Positions 33,093 to 43,856 of a stretch of DNA of 61,270 nt are shown piece by piece. Source of the DNA: an uncultured Clostridia bacterium (lineage in GTDB: Bacteria > Bacillota > Clostridia > Christensenellales > Borkfalkiaceae); contig CALVHO010000012.1 in NCBI GenBank assembly GCA_944328445.1, positions 1 through 61,270 on the forward strand. Reading direction: 5' to 3'. Numbering within the stretch: the stretch's first letter is position 1; the number at the start of each line of letters is the position of its first letter. The translations under genes were made by a program, and so were the position numbers. A model generated the notes under the pieces. That model made no database searches and was not told the DNA's origin. It was given only the letters and a program-made list of their open reading frames with translations.

Positions 33093-35399
33093 CGCAATTT
33101 CTCCTTCGTCCTTGCGGACAACATTATTTTGGCGTTCCCCTTTCGGGCGGAAGCGCATCAGCCGCAGGGCGTTGCTCACCACGAACACCGAGCTCAGGCT
33201 CATGGCCAGGGCGCCGTACATCGGGTCGAGCACCACGCCGAGCGGGAACAGCACCCCCGCGGCGACGGGGATACAGAGCAGGTTGTAGATAAACGCCCAG
33301 AACAGGTTTTGGTGGATGTTGCGCACGGTGGCGCGGCTGAGGTCGACGGCCGCGTTGACGGCGCGCAGGTCCCCGCCCACCAGCACGACGTCGGCCGAGT
33401 CGATGGCCACGTCCGTGCCGTCGCCCATGGCGATGCCGACGTCCGCCTCTTTGAGGGCGGGCGAATCGTTGATGCCGTCCCCCACCATGGCGGTGACGGC
33501 CGTCTCCTTGCTCCGCAAAACGGCGCCGAGCTTGTCCTCGGGCAGCACTTCGGCGATCACCTCATCGATGCCCGCCTGCGCCGCGATGGCGGCGGCCGCC
33601 CCCGACCCGTCGCCCGTGAGCATGACGGGCGCGATGCCGCGCTCCTTCATACCGCGCACGGCCTCGGCGCTGCCTTCCTTGATGGTATCGGCCACGCCGA
33701 ACAGCGCCGCCAGCTCTCCGCCGAGGGCGAAGTACAGCACCGTTTTTCCGTCGGCGGCAAGGCGCGAGGCGTCCTCTTCCCCTACGCGGGCGGGCACGCC
33801 CTTTTCTTCCAGCAGCCGCAAATTGCCGATGAGGCAGCGCTGTTTTCCGCATTCCGCCTCCGCGCCCATGCCGGGGAGGTAGGAAAATTTTTCGGCAGCC
33901 GTGAAGGAGCAGCCCTCCTCCTCGGCCCGCCCGACGATGCACGCCGCCAAGGGGTGGTTGGAGTTTTGCTCGGCGGCCGCGGCGGCCGCCAGCACTTCGG
34001 CGGCGGTGTGGCCGTTGTAGACAAGGATGTCCGTCACCCTCGGCTTGCCTTCGGTGATGGTCGCCGTCTTGTCCAGCAACACGCGGCGCACGTTTTTCGC
34101 CTTTTGCAGCGCCTCCGCGTCCTTGAACAGGATGCCCATGGACGCGCCGCGGCCCGTGGCCGCCATCACCGCCACGGGCGTTGCCAAGCCCAGCGCGCAG
34201 GGGCAGGAGATGACGAGCACGCTGATGGACATGCTCAAAATTTCCGGGACGGTGACTTGCGCCGCTCCCGTTCCCCAAAGGATCATCCACACGGCGAAGG
34301 CGAGCGCCGCGATGCCGAGCACCACGGGCACGAAGATGCCCGCGATCTTGTCCACCGCCTTTTCGATGGGCGCTTTGGACGTTCCCGCCGAGCGCACCAT
34401 CTTGACGATCTTGGAAAGCACGGTATCCTCGCCCACCTTGTCGGCGCGGATGCGCAGCACGTTGCCGCGGTTGACGGAAGCGCTGGTCACGGCGTCTCCC
34501 GCGCGCACTTCCACGGGCAGGCTCTCGCCCGTGATCGCCGATTTGTCCACGAAAGAATCGCCCGAAAGCACCACGCCGTCCACGGGGATGCTGTCCCCCT
34601 GCCGCACGACGACGGTATCCCCCCGAACCACTTCCGAAAGGCGCACCGCGCGCATGGCGCCGCCGCGCTCGACAGTGACGGTATCGGGCGCGAGACGCAG
34701 AAGTTTTTCCACCTCCCGTCCCGTCTTGTGTTTGGAACGCGCTTCCAGCCACTTGCCGAGGGTGACGAGCGTCAGCACCATCGCAGCCGATTCAAAGAAC
34801 AGGTCTCCCATGACCAGGGCGTGCGCGTCTTCCGCAAAGGGAAGGACGAGGAGGATGACGCAGCTGTACAGGTAAGAGACGGCCGAACCGAGGCTGACGA
34901 GGGTGTCCATGTTGGGCACGCGCTTGGCAAGCGCCTTCACGCCGCTGCGGAAAAAGGCAAAATTGATAAAGAGGACGGGCGTCGTCAAAAGCAGCTGCAT
35001 GAGCGCGAAATTCTGCGGCGCGCTGCCGGGGTCCCAGAAAAAGGGAAGCGGCAGTCCCGCCATGTGCCCCATCGTGAAATACATGAGCGGCACGAGAAAG
35101 CAAAGCGACGTCAAAAAGCGACGTTTGAGCTTTTGCGCTTCGGACGCGAAGGAGTCGGCCTGCTTTTCCCGGCGGGGCGCGGCCGCATCGCGCGCAGGCC
35201 CGGCGCCGTAGCCGAGGGCGACGACGGCCTCTGCGATCTGTTCCGCGCTCACGACGCCTTCGTCGAAGTCGACGGACATGCTCTCGCCCATCAGGCTCAC
35301 TTCGGCATGGCGGACGCCGTCCATTTTGTTCACGGTCTTTTGGATGCCCGCCGAACAGGCGGCGCAGGTCATGCCCGTGATCCTGAACTCTTGTTTCAT
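32892..35399 (-). CDS. copA: copper-exporting P1B ATPase with N- and C-terminal HMA domains
   Basis: 835 residues. Metal-binding domain GMTCAAC (9-15), membrane helices, A-domain ITGESLPVE (289-297), the copper-type CPC (399-401), phosphorylation motif at Asp443, SNHPLA, and GDGINDSP. Two invariant positions differ: DKTAT instead of DKTGT, and TGDG (595-598) instead of TGDN. After the last membrane helices a 25-residue linker leads to a second HMA domain with GMSCAHC (778-784), a CopZ-like chaperone module normally encoded separately. GGAGG is 5 nt before ATG 35399. Probably exports Cu(I). Confidence 0.92.
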   Translation of the reverse strand: MKQEFRITGMTCAACSAGIQKTVNKMDGVRHAEVSLMGESMSVDFDEGVVSAEQIAEAVVALGYGAGPARDAAAPRREKQADSFASEAQKLKRRFLTSLCFLVPLMYFTMGHMAGLPLPFFWDPGSAPQNFALMQLLLTTPVLFINFAFFRSGVKALAKRVPNMDTLVSLGSAVSYLYSCVILLVLPFAEDAHALVMGDLFFESAAMVLTLVTLGKWLEARSKHKTGREVEKLLRLAPDTVTVERGGAMRAVRLSEVVRGDTVVVRQGDSIPVDGVVLSGDSFVDKSAITGESLPVEVRAGDAVTSASVNRGNVLRIRADKVGEDTVLSKIVKMVRSAGTSKAPIEKAVDKIAGIFVPVVLGIAALAFAVWMILWGTGAAQVTVPEILSMSISVLVISCPCALGLATPVAVMAATGRGASMGILFKDAEALQKAKNVRRVLLDKTATITEGKPRVTDILVYNGHTAAEVLAAAAAAEQNSNHPLAACIVGRAEEEGCSFTAAEKFSYLPGMGAEAECGKQRCLIGNLRLLEEKGVPARVGEEDASRLAADGKTVLYFALGGELAALFGVADTIKEGSAEAVRGMKERGIAPVMLTGDGSGAAAAIAAQAGIDEVIAEVLPEDKLGAVLRSKETAVTAMVGDGINDSPALKEADVGIAMGDGTDVAIDSADVVLVGGDLRAVNAAVDLSRATVRNIHQNLFWAFIYNLLCIPVAAGVLFPLGVVLDPMYGALAMSLSSVFVVSNALRLMRFRPKGERQNNVVRKDEGEIAMKKIIRIEGMSCAHCSARVENALNAIEGVKAKVELKKKRAVVETEIDDAVLKKAVEDAGYTVVSIQ

Positions 35400-35436
35400 G
35401 ACGGCCTCCGGAAATTCTACCGATATGGTTGCAATT

Positions 35437-35466
35437 ATTATAATACAGGCACGCGCCGCTTGTCAA
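35437..35466 (-). promoter_or_regulatory. promoter of copA
   Basis: Minus strand: TTGACA (35461-35466), an 18-bp GC-rich spacer and TATAAT (35437-35442). The 18-bp spacing is compatible with activation, but no copper-box palindrome was recognised. Confidence 0.75.
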
Positions 35467-35584
35467 AGGGTTTGCCGCGGCGGCGGGGGCGGCTTTTGTA
35501 TCGGTATTGCCGCGGCGCCCGCGCATCGCCCGCCCGAAAACGCACGCAACAAAACAAGCGGCGGCACAAGCCCGCTCCACGCGC

Positions 35585-35613
35585 TTGCCAAAGGCGGCGG
35601 CATCGGCTATAAT
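35585..35613 (+). promoter_or_regulatory. promoter of the nucleotidyltransferase gene
   Basis: TTGCCA (35585-35590), a 17-bp spacer and TATAAT (35608-35613), divergent from copA. Confidence 0.75.
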
Positions 35614-35668
35614 GGTAACGTCGGCGGGCGCCGTGCGCCGCGCAAAAAACCAAACAAGGAGGCGGGCC

Positions 35669-36463
35669 GTGTACCCCCACCACATCGCATCCATCGAAAA
35701 ACTCAAAGAATACTTCCTGCCCATGGAAGGCATGATCGCCCTCGTCCTGGACGGTTCCATCGTCAAGGGCAACGCGCGGCCCGATTCCGACGTGGACGCG
35801 CTCGTCGTCGTCAGCGAAGAAAAATACCGCGCTCTGGCCGCCGAAAACCGCCTGGCCGAAGTCATCACGGGGCATTGCACCTACGAGGGCGGCTACTTCG
35901 ACGTCAAGTACAAGACCAAAGCGCACTTGCAGGCCGCGGCCGAACGCGCCAGCGAACCGACGCGCAACGCCTACGTCAAGGCGCAGGTGCTGTATTCTTC
36001 CGACCCCGAGATCGAACCGCTCATCGGGCGCATCGCCGCCTACCCCGAGCATGAGCGGGAGGCCAAGGTGCGGTGCTTCAACGCGAATTTGCAGCTCAAC
36101 CGCGGCTACTTTCTGCAATGCGTGCCCGCGGAAAACGCCTACATGCGCGCCCATCTCGCGCAGGAGATCGTGTACAGCGTGTACCGGCTCATCCTCGCCG
36201 AAAACCGCGAACTTTTCCCCTGCAACCGCAGGCTGGAAGAGGCCGTGCGCGGCTGCAAACACCGCCCCGAAAACATCCTCGAACTGGGCGCGGCGTTTCT
36301 GCGGGATATTTCCGCCGAGACCTGCGTAAAATTCGTAAAAGCCTTTTGGGAGCTGAGCGACCTTCCCCTCACCGACGACGTCAGCGAAAACTGTTCGCAG
36401 TACGTCAAATACTACGAAGACTGGTGGAACGAAGACCGCGCACCCTTCCCCAACGAATGGTAA
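35669..36463 (+). CDS. nucleotidyltransferase-domain protein
   Basis: About 264 residues. The N-terminal domain has the polymerase-beta-type signature LDGSIVKGNARPDSDVDALV, with two Asp for metal binding, and a later DVKY that could supply the third carboxylate. The rest is helical and does not suggest a specific substrate. The GTG start at 35669 follows AAGGAGG at good spacing; the open frame extends upstream but without a better start. A toxin or antibiotic adenylyltransferase role is possible but unsupported. Confidence 0.78.
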   Translation: MYPHHIASIEKLKEYFLPMEGMIALVLDGSIVKGNARPDSDVDALVVVSEEKYRALAAENRLAEVITGHCTYEGGYFDVKYKTKAHLQAAAERASEPTRNAYVKAQVLYSSDPEIEPLIGRIAAYPEHEREAKVRCFNANLQLNRGYFLQCVPAENAYMRAHLAQEIVYSVYRLILAENRELFPCNRRLEEAVRGCKHRPENILELGAAFLRDISAETCVKFVKAFWELSDLPLTDDVSENCSQYVKYYEDWWNEDRAPFPNEW

Positions 36464-36498
36464 AAGGCACCAGGTTTTGGCAAACGTTCCGACGAGAA

Positions 36499-36528
36499 GG
36501 CGGCCGCAAGCATGCGGCCGCCTCTTTC
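36499..36528. terminator. terminator between convergent genes
   Basis: GGCGGCCGCA (36499-36508) and TGCGGCCGCC (36513-36522), a 10-bp stem with a 4-nt loop, then TCTTTC. Confidence 0.7.
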
Positions 36529-36558
36529 TGTGGAATTATTCTCCTGAAAAATGAGATT

Positions 36559-37235
36559 TTACGCTACGGTCGTTTCCGCAATTAGCAAAATGCTCAGCAG
36601 CGAATTGCCGTCGCTGCGGTACAGGACCACATACACGGGGATCGATATCCCCGGGATCCCGGGAATGTTCATGGTAAAGTACTCGCGCACTCCGTTCCAC
36701 GACATGCCAAAGCCCGCGTTTCCCTCCCAGTTTTCTCCGGACAGCCATTCCGAAGAGAGGACCGTCCCGTCCTTGTCGGGAGAGGTGTCGCTGCACTTGT
36801 ACGTCTCCTGCCAATCGCCGTGCTTCACGGTAACGTCGACGGTGTCCGCCTTCGCCCCGCCGTGACCGTGCAGCCTTCCAAAGACGAATACAGGCCCTGC
36901 GACGCTTTGCCGATGAACGCCTTGAACGCTTCTGCGGAGGCCTTGTCAGCATCCGTCAGCCCGGCCAGGACCCCCGTGTTGTCAAAATAGACGGTGCTTT
37001 CCCAGTCAACTTCGGCAAAATATTTGTCCAAAAGCTCGCCGACAGGCGTTTCGCTTTCCCCGTCGGCATAGCCCGCGCCTGTCTGCCCGTCCCAATCGAC
37101 GGCCATGGTCTTGCCCGTAAAGGTGACGGTCTTGCCGTACAGGGGCGTGCTCTCCCCGCGCCCGCCGCAGGCCGCGACCAAAAGCGCCGCGCAAAGGATC
37201 AGCGCGCAGAGCGCGGCCGTTGCAATTTTCTTCAT
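36559..37235 (-). pseudogene. lipoprotein gene split by a one-base frameshift
   Basis: The first frame (36825-37235) encodes a signal peptide with lipobox LVAAC and reads to EGCTVTAG, then out-of-frame RRRTPSTLP and a stop. Inserting one G in the run GGGG (minus strand, 36855-36858) restores AGAKADTVDVTVKHGDW and joins the second frame, which continues to the stop at 36559. The restored protein would be about 225 residues, secreted, function unknown. It could be a pseudogene, a phase-variable gene or a sequencing error. A good ribosome binding site (GGGAGG) and promoter remain upstream. Confidence 0.7.
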
Positions 37236-37286
37236 ATTCCCCTCCCTTCACTTCCGCGTTGCGGAAATTCGGTTTTTATTATCTTT

Positions 37287-37315
37287 ATCATACCATGCTT
37301 TCATAAAAAAGTCAA
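37287..37315 (-). promoter_or_regulatory. promoter of the frameshifted lipoprotein
   Basis: Minus strand: TTGACT (37310-37315), a 17-bp spacer and TATGAT (37287-37292). The leader contains a small hairpin, TTCCGC/GCGGAA (37252-37266). Confidence 0.75.
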
Positions 37316-37390
37316 GACTTGTTTTGATTTTCCGCCCTGCGGCCGCAGCGGGCGGACCAAATGCGCCCGAAACGCCTTCCCGGGCATGGC

Positions 37391-37417
37391 AAAAAGCCCG
37401 CGTCAAACGCGGGCTTT
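37391..37417 (-). terminator. terminator of rpmF
   Basis: A perfect 10-bp stem, AAAGCCCGCG (37393-37402) and CGCGGGCTTT (37408-37417), followed on the minus strand by a TTTTT tract (37391-37395). Confidence 0.85.
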
Positions 37418-37433
37418 CGGTCATGGTTTTGGT

Positions 37434-37619
37434 TTACTTCTTGTCTTCGCTGCTCACGACTTCGCGGCCGTCGTAGTATCCGCAGTTTTTGCAGACCTTG
37501 TGCGGCTGTTTGAGCTCGTGGCAATGCGGGCACTCCACCAGCGTGGGAGCCGCGGCCTTGAAGTTGGCGTAGCGCGTATTCGTTCTCTGTTTGGATTGTT
37601 TGGACTTGGGTACCGCCAT
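37434..37619 (-). CDS. rpmF: 50S ribosomal protein L32 (zinc-binding form)
   Basis: 61 residues beginning MAVPKSKQSKQRTN, the L32 start. Two Cys pairs, CPHC and CKNC, form a zinc ribbon. GAGGTG lies upstream. The YceD/DUF177 gene that often precedes rpmF is absent here; instead a strong promoter lies directly upstream. Confidence 0.96.
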   Translation of the reverse strand: MAVPKSKQSKQRTNTRYANFKAAAPTLVECPHCHELKQPHKVCKNCGYYDGREVVSSEDKK

Positions 37620-37669
37620 GATTCACACCTCGTTACAGTAAGATTGCTCTATTGGGAATTGCTTTGTAG

Positions 37670-37698
37670 ATTATACCCGATTTGCACGGCTTTGTCAA
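37670..37698 (-). promoter_or_regulatory. consensus promoter of rpmF
   Basis: Minus strand: TTGACA (37693-37698), a 17-bp spacer and TATAAT (37670-37675), both exact consensus, as expected for a ribosomal protein gene. Confidence 0.9.
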
Positions 37699-37774
37699 CT
37701 GCTTTTCCCATTCGGGCACAAATTTTCGCAAAATCGTATTTTGCAAAAATCTTTGCGGCCCCGCGCAGCCGCGC

Positions 37775-38287
37775 TCACGGACCGCCCTCCCTGCTTTTTT
37801 GGAAGCGGGCGAGCCATTGCGCCGCCTCATCGCGGGAACGGAAGACGAACACCTCCCGCCCCGCGCCGTATTCTTGCAGCAGCGCGAGGATGCGCGGGCG
37901 CTGCTCTTCGGCAAAGGACGCGATCCAGGCGGCAAACTCCTCGTCCAGGCTCTCTTCGACCCAGGGCAGGTCCTCGCGCGGCTTGCCCACGCGCGCGGCC
38001 GCCCCCGCCAGGCAGACATCTTGCGGGTAGTCGAGGAAAAAAACGGCGTCGCAGGCAGCCAGCCGCACACCAAGCGTGCGGATATAGTTGCCGTCGAGGA
38101 TCCAGCGCTCCCCCTGCAACAGCCCGCCGAGGCGCACGCCGAACTCCTCCCTGCTCACCGTCGAGCGGTCGGGCCTGTGCCAGATCGTGTCCAAATAATG
38201 CAGGGGCAGCCCCGTAACGTCGCGCAGCCGACGCGCGAATGTGCTTTTGCCCGCCCCCGGACAACCGATGACGATGACCTTTTGCAT
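37775..38287 (-). CDS. P-loop nucleoside/adenylate kinase-like protein (FlaR-type)
   Basis: 170 residues. Walker A VIGCPGAGKSTFARRL at the N-terminus; the following HYLDTIWHRPD and WILDGNY motifs are typical of the small kinase family annotated as DNA topology modulation protein FlaR or adenylate kinase-like. The substrate is unknown. AGGAGG lies upstream of ATG 38287. Its start lies inside the tail of the disrupted acyltransferase frame upstream, which suggests it was joined there by a deletion. Confidence 0.82.
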   Translation of the reverse strand: MQKVIVIGCPGAGKSTFARRLRDVTGLPLHYLDTIWHRPDRSTVSREEFGVRLGGLLQGERWILDGNYIRTLGVRLAACDAVFFLDYPQDVCLAGAAARVGKPREDLPWVEESLDEEFAAWIASFAEEQRPRILALLQEYGAGREVFVFRSRDEAAQWLARFQKSREGGP

Positions 38288-38859
38288 GCCCCTCCTACAC
38301 GGCCGCCCGAAAATTTTTTACGGCAAAGACTTTTCACACCCCCTGCCTTTGCAATAAGCGTAGATAAGGGCAGAAACACGAACGTCCTGGAAAGGGACAG
38401 AAAGTACCCGAAGCCCTGCCCGAAGCCGGACAGCAGCGCCAGCGCCACGCAGGCGAGAAAGACGAACAGCTGCACGGAGGCGCGGTCCGTATCGATGAGC
38501 GGGAGCAGCAAATAATAGCAAAACAGCGAAAGCAGATACCAAAGCAGCCAATACGGCGTGGTAAACTGCAAGCGGAAAGGCGCGTTCCCGTACAAGAGGT
38601 GATCGAACGCCGTGTAGAGTATTTGGAGCAGAACGTACGGAACAAGGATGTTGCAGACGATCTTTTTGGGATTAAACTTCGCGAAATAGCCGCTGATGAA
38701 AATAAAAACGGGCATATGAAAGGAATAGATCCACCTGTACAAGATCCCGTCGGCGGCAAAATATTCGATCAGATGCCCGAAGATCACAAAAAATATAAGG
38801 ATCAGCCGTATGTTATCGAACTGATGGTCCCTCCCCGAAGCGGGGATGCTATTTTGCAT
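38155..38859 (-). pseudogene. C-truncated acyltransferase-3 family membrane protein
   Basis: The first 175 residues match the N-terminal half of acyltransferase-3 (OafA/fucose 4-O-acetylase-like) proteins: FDNIRLILIFFVIFGHL with the catalytic-type His, then FHMPVFIFISGYFAK and further membrane segments up to SRTFVFLP. Full-length members have 320 or more residues. Here the frame then runs into Arg/Gly-rich sequence overlapping the P-loop kinase by 133 nt, so the C-terminal half is missing. It starts 4 nt after the upstream guaA-like stop with GGGAG in range, so it is probably still translated with it. Confidence 0.65.
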
Positions 38860-38863
38860 AGCA

Positions 38864-39844
38864 TCACTCCCATTCGATGGTGCCGCAGGGCTTGGGGGTC
38901 AGATCGTACAGGACGCGGTTGACGCCCTTCACTTCCTTGGTGATGCGGTCGGTGATGTGCTGCAACAGCGCAAACGGCACGTCCTCCACCGTGGCGGTCA
39001 TGGCGTCCACCGTGTTCACGGCGCGGAGGATGACGGGGTATTCAAAGGTGCGCTTGCCGCCCTTCACGCCCACAGACTTGAAGTCGGGCACGACGGTAAA
39101 GTACTGCCACACCTTGCCCGCCAAGCCGTTTTTGGCAAATTCTTCACGCAGGATGGCGTCCGACTCGCGCACGCATTCCAGCCGATCGCGCGTGATGGCG
39201 CCGAGGCAGCGCACGCCCAGGCCGGGGCCGGGGAAGGGCTGGCGGTAGACCATGCCGTCGGGCAGGCCCAAAGCCTTGCCGACGACGCGGACCTCGTCCT
39301 TGAACAAAAATTTCAGCGGCTCCACGAGCTCGAATTGCAAGTCGTCGGGAAGCCCGCCCACGTTGTGGTGTGCCTTGACGGGGCCGCTTTCCAAAATATC
39401 GGGATAGATCGTGCCCTGCGCCAGAAACTCGATGCCCTGCTGCTTGCGCGCCTCTTCCTCGAACACGCGGATGAACTCCGCGCCGATGATCTTGCGCTTT
39501 TGTTCGGGCTCGGACACGCCCGCGAGCTTGTCCAAAAAGCGGTCCGCCGCGTCGACGTAGACGAGGTTCGCCTTCATCCGGTTGCGGAAGACCTCGACGA
39601 CCTGTTCGGGCTCACCCTTGCGCAGCAGGCCGTGGTTGACGTGCACGCACACGAGGTTTTGGCCGATGGCCTTGATGAGGAGCGCCGCCACCACCGACGA
39701 ATCGACGCCGCCCGAGAGGGCGAGCAGCACCTTTTTGTCGCCGACTTGCGCTTTGACCTCGGCGATCTGCCCGGCGATGAACGCCTGTGCCTGTTCTTCC
39801 GTCGCAATGCGCGCCATGCTCTCGGGGCGCTTGTTGTTCTGCAT
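38864..39844 (-). CDS. GMP synthase, synthetase (ATP-PPase) domain only
   Basis: 326 residues aligning with the C-terminal two thirds of GuaA. It has the PP-loop [66 protein letters not shown], and the C-terminal dimerisation tail ending GTIEWE. The glutamine amidotransferase domain is absent, so it would need free ammonia or a separate GuaA1-type subunit. GGAGG precedes ATG 39844. A complete guaA lies immediately upstream, so this is a paralogue of unclear need. Confidence 0.85.
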   Translation of the reverse strand: MQNNKRPESMARIATEEQAQAFIAGQIAEVKAQVGDKKVLLALSGGVDSSVVAALLIKAIGQNLVCVHVNHGLLRKGEPEQVVEVFRNRMKANLVYVDAADRFLDKLAGVSEPEQKRKIIGAEFIRVFEEEARKQQGIEFLAQGTIYPDILESGPVKAHHNVGGLPDDLQFELVEPLKFLFKDEVRVVGKALGLPDGMVYRQPFPGPGLGVRCLGAITRDRLECVRESDAILREEFAKNGLAGKVWQYFTVVPDFKSVGVKGGKRTFEYPVILRAVNTVDAMTATVEDVPFALLQHITDRITKEVKGVNRVLYDLTPKPCGTIEWE

Positions 39845-39907
39845 GAAAATTTCCTCCGTATATTGGGGCGGCCGCGGGGCCGCGCTGCCTTGTCCTTTTG
39901 CCGCCGC

Positions 39908-41443
39908 TCACTCCCACTCGATGGTCGCGGGCGGTTTGCTCGTGATGTCGTACACGACGCGGTTTGCGTGCGGCACCTCGTTGGTGATGCGGGCGGAGAC
40001 CCGTTCGAGCACGTCGAAGGGAATGCGCGCCCAGTCGGCCGTCATGGCGTCGACGCTGGTCACGGCGCGCAGGGCAATGACGTTTTCATAGGTGCGGAAA
40101 TCGCCCTGCACCCCCACCGTCTTGCAATCGGTCATGACGGCGAAATACTGCCATATCTCCTTATCCAGCCCCGCTTTGGCCACTTCGTCGCGGAAGATGA
40201 AGTCGGCCTCGCGCAGCGTTTCGAGCTTTTGCGGCGTCACCTCGCCCATGATGCGGATGGCCAGCGCGGGCCCCGGGCAAGGCTGCCGCCACACGATGGC
40301 GTCGGGCAGGCCGAGCTCGCTGCCGAGCCTGCGCACCTCGTCCTTGAACAGATCGCGCAAGGGCTCAACGATCTCTTTGAAGTCGACGACGGACGGGAGC
40401 CCGCCCACGTTGTGATGGCTCTTGATGACGGCGCTTTCGCCCTTGCCGCTCTCAATGACGTCGGGATAGATGGTGCCCTGCACCAAAAAGTCGACGGCGC
40501 CGATCTTCTTGGCCTCCTGTTCAAAGACCTTGATGAACTCCGCGCCGATGATCTTGCGCTTTTGTTCGGGCTCGGTCACGCCCGCGAGCTTGTCCAAAAA
40601 CAGCGCCTGCGCGTCCGCCTTGACGAGGTTCATGCCGAGGCCGTCGCGGAAGACGGACATGACTTCGTCGGGCTCGTTTTTGCGGTGCAGGCCGTGGTCG
40701 ACGAACACGCAGGTCAGCGCGTCGCCGACGGCGCGGTGCACCAGCGTGGCGGCCACGGCCGAATCGACGCCGCCCGACATGGCGCAAAGCACCTTTCCGC
40801 CGCCGACGCGGGCGCGGATGCGCTCCACCTGTTCGGCGACGTAATTTTTCATCGTCCAGTCCCCTTTCGCCCCGCAGACGCGGTACAAAAAGTTCTCCAA
40901 CAGCTTGTTGCCGTATTCGCTGTGCACCACTTCGGGATGGAACTGCACGCCATAAATGCGCCGCGTCTCGTCGCCGAAGACGGCGGCAGGGCAGCTCTCG
41001 GTGGAGGCCAGCACGGCAAAGCCCGCGGGCACGGCGGAAACGTAGTCGGTATGGCTCATCCAGCAGGTGCTGCTTTGCGGTATGCCCGCCGAGAGCGGGC
41101 TGTCCTTGCAGAACGTGAAGGTGCGCCGCCCGTATTCTCCCGCCGCGGCATGCTCCACCTTGCCGCCCAGCGTGTAGGCGATGAGCTGGCAGCCGTAGCA
41201 GATGCCGAGCACGGGGATGCCGAGGCCGAACACGGCGGGATCCACGTGCGGCGAGGCTTCGTCGTACACGCTGTTCGGCCCGCCCGTGAAGATGATGCCG
41301 ACGGGCGCGTAGGCGCGGATCTCTTCCGCGCTCATGGTGCAGGGTTTCAGGTCGCAATAGACGTTCAGATCGCGCACCCTGCGGGCGATGAGTTGGTTGT
41401 ACTGCCCGCCGAAATCGAGGACGAGCACCCTTTCATGCTGCAT
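39908..41443 (-). CDS. guaA: GMP synthase (glutamine-hydrolysing)
   Basis: 511 residues. Converts XMP to GMP with glutamine. Class I amidotransferase domain: GGPNSVYDE, nucleophile Cys82 in GICYGCQL, and [14 protein letters not shown]. Synthetase domain: PP-loop [33 protein letters not shown], and a C-terminal tail ending TIEWE. The frame opens earlier at 41491, but [18 protein letters not shown] fits the family N-terminus, so 41443 is chosen; its Shine-Dalgarno is weak. Confidence 0.96.
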   Translation of the reverse strand: MQHERVLVLDFGGQYNQLIARRVRDLNVYCDLKPCTMSAEEIRAYAPVGIIFTGGPNSVYDEASPHVDPAVFGLGIPVLGICYGCQLIAYTLGGKVEHAAAGEYGRRTFTFCKDSPLSAGIPQSSTCWMSHTDYVSAVPAGFAVLASTESCPAAVFGDETRRIYGVQFHPEVVHSEYGNKLLENFLYRVCGAKGDWTMKNYVAEQVERIRARVGGGKVLCAMSGGVDSAVAATLVHRAVGDALTCVFVDHGLHRKNEPDEVMSVFRDGLGMNLVKADAQALFLDKLAGVTEPEQKRKIIGAEFIKVFEQEAKKIGAVDFLVQGTIYPDVIESGKGESAVIKSHHNVGGLPSVVDFKEIVEPLRDLFKDEVRRLGSELGLPDAIVWRQPCPGPALAIRIMGEVTPQKLETLREADFIFRDEVAKAGLDKEIWQYFAVMTDCKTVGVQGDFRTYENVIALRAVTSVDAMTADWARIPFDVLERVSARITNEVPHANRVVYDITSKPPATIEWE

Positions 41444-41508
41444 ACGATATCCCGAAAAATGACCGAAATTTGCCGAAAACGGCGCAGGCACGCCCCGCCG
41501 CTTTCATG

Positions 41509-41536
41509 AAAAAGCCGCACACTTTCCGCGTGCGGC
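41509..41536 (-). terminator. terminator downstream of guaB
   Basis: On the minus strand GCCGCAC pairs with GTGCGGC across a 9-nt loop, followed by TTTTTC. Confidence 0.7.
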
Positions 41537-41559
41537 GCAAAAAGCGTGAACATTGTGCA

Positions 41560-41588
41560 GAATGTACCGCAGCGGCTGCGGTACATTC
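41560..41588. repeat. perfect palindrome after guaB
   Basis: A 29-nt inverted repeat with 14-nt arms, GAATGTACCGCAGC and GCTGCGGTACATTC, around one base. It lies 10 nt beyond the guaB stop. It could be a second terminator stem or an mRNA-stabilising hairpin. Confidence 0.7.
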
Positions 41589-41597
41589 CTTGTGGTT

Positions 41598-43774
<2,177 letters not shown>

Positions 43775-43837
43775 GCGTACGTCTCCCCTCGGGCGAAAAG
43801 TCCGTCGTGCGGCCGCGTCGGCCGCGCACCGATATAT

Positions 43838-43856
43838 TTGTGATATTCTATCACAA
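43838..43856. promoter_or_regulatory. inverted-repeat operator in divergent region
   Basis: TTGTGATA-TTC-TATCACAA, a perfect 8-3-8 inverted repeat covering the -10 element of the minus-strand promoter. The shape suggests a repressor site. Confidence 0.6.

Noticed and set aside
32490..35612. 1,040-residue open frame on the + strand opposite copA
   Set aside because: Shadow frame caused by high G+C; the opposite strand encodes a complete copper ATPase with all domains in order, and this frame shows only Arg/His/Gly-rich sequence with no motif.
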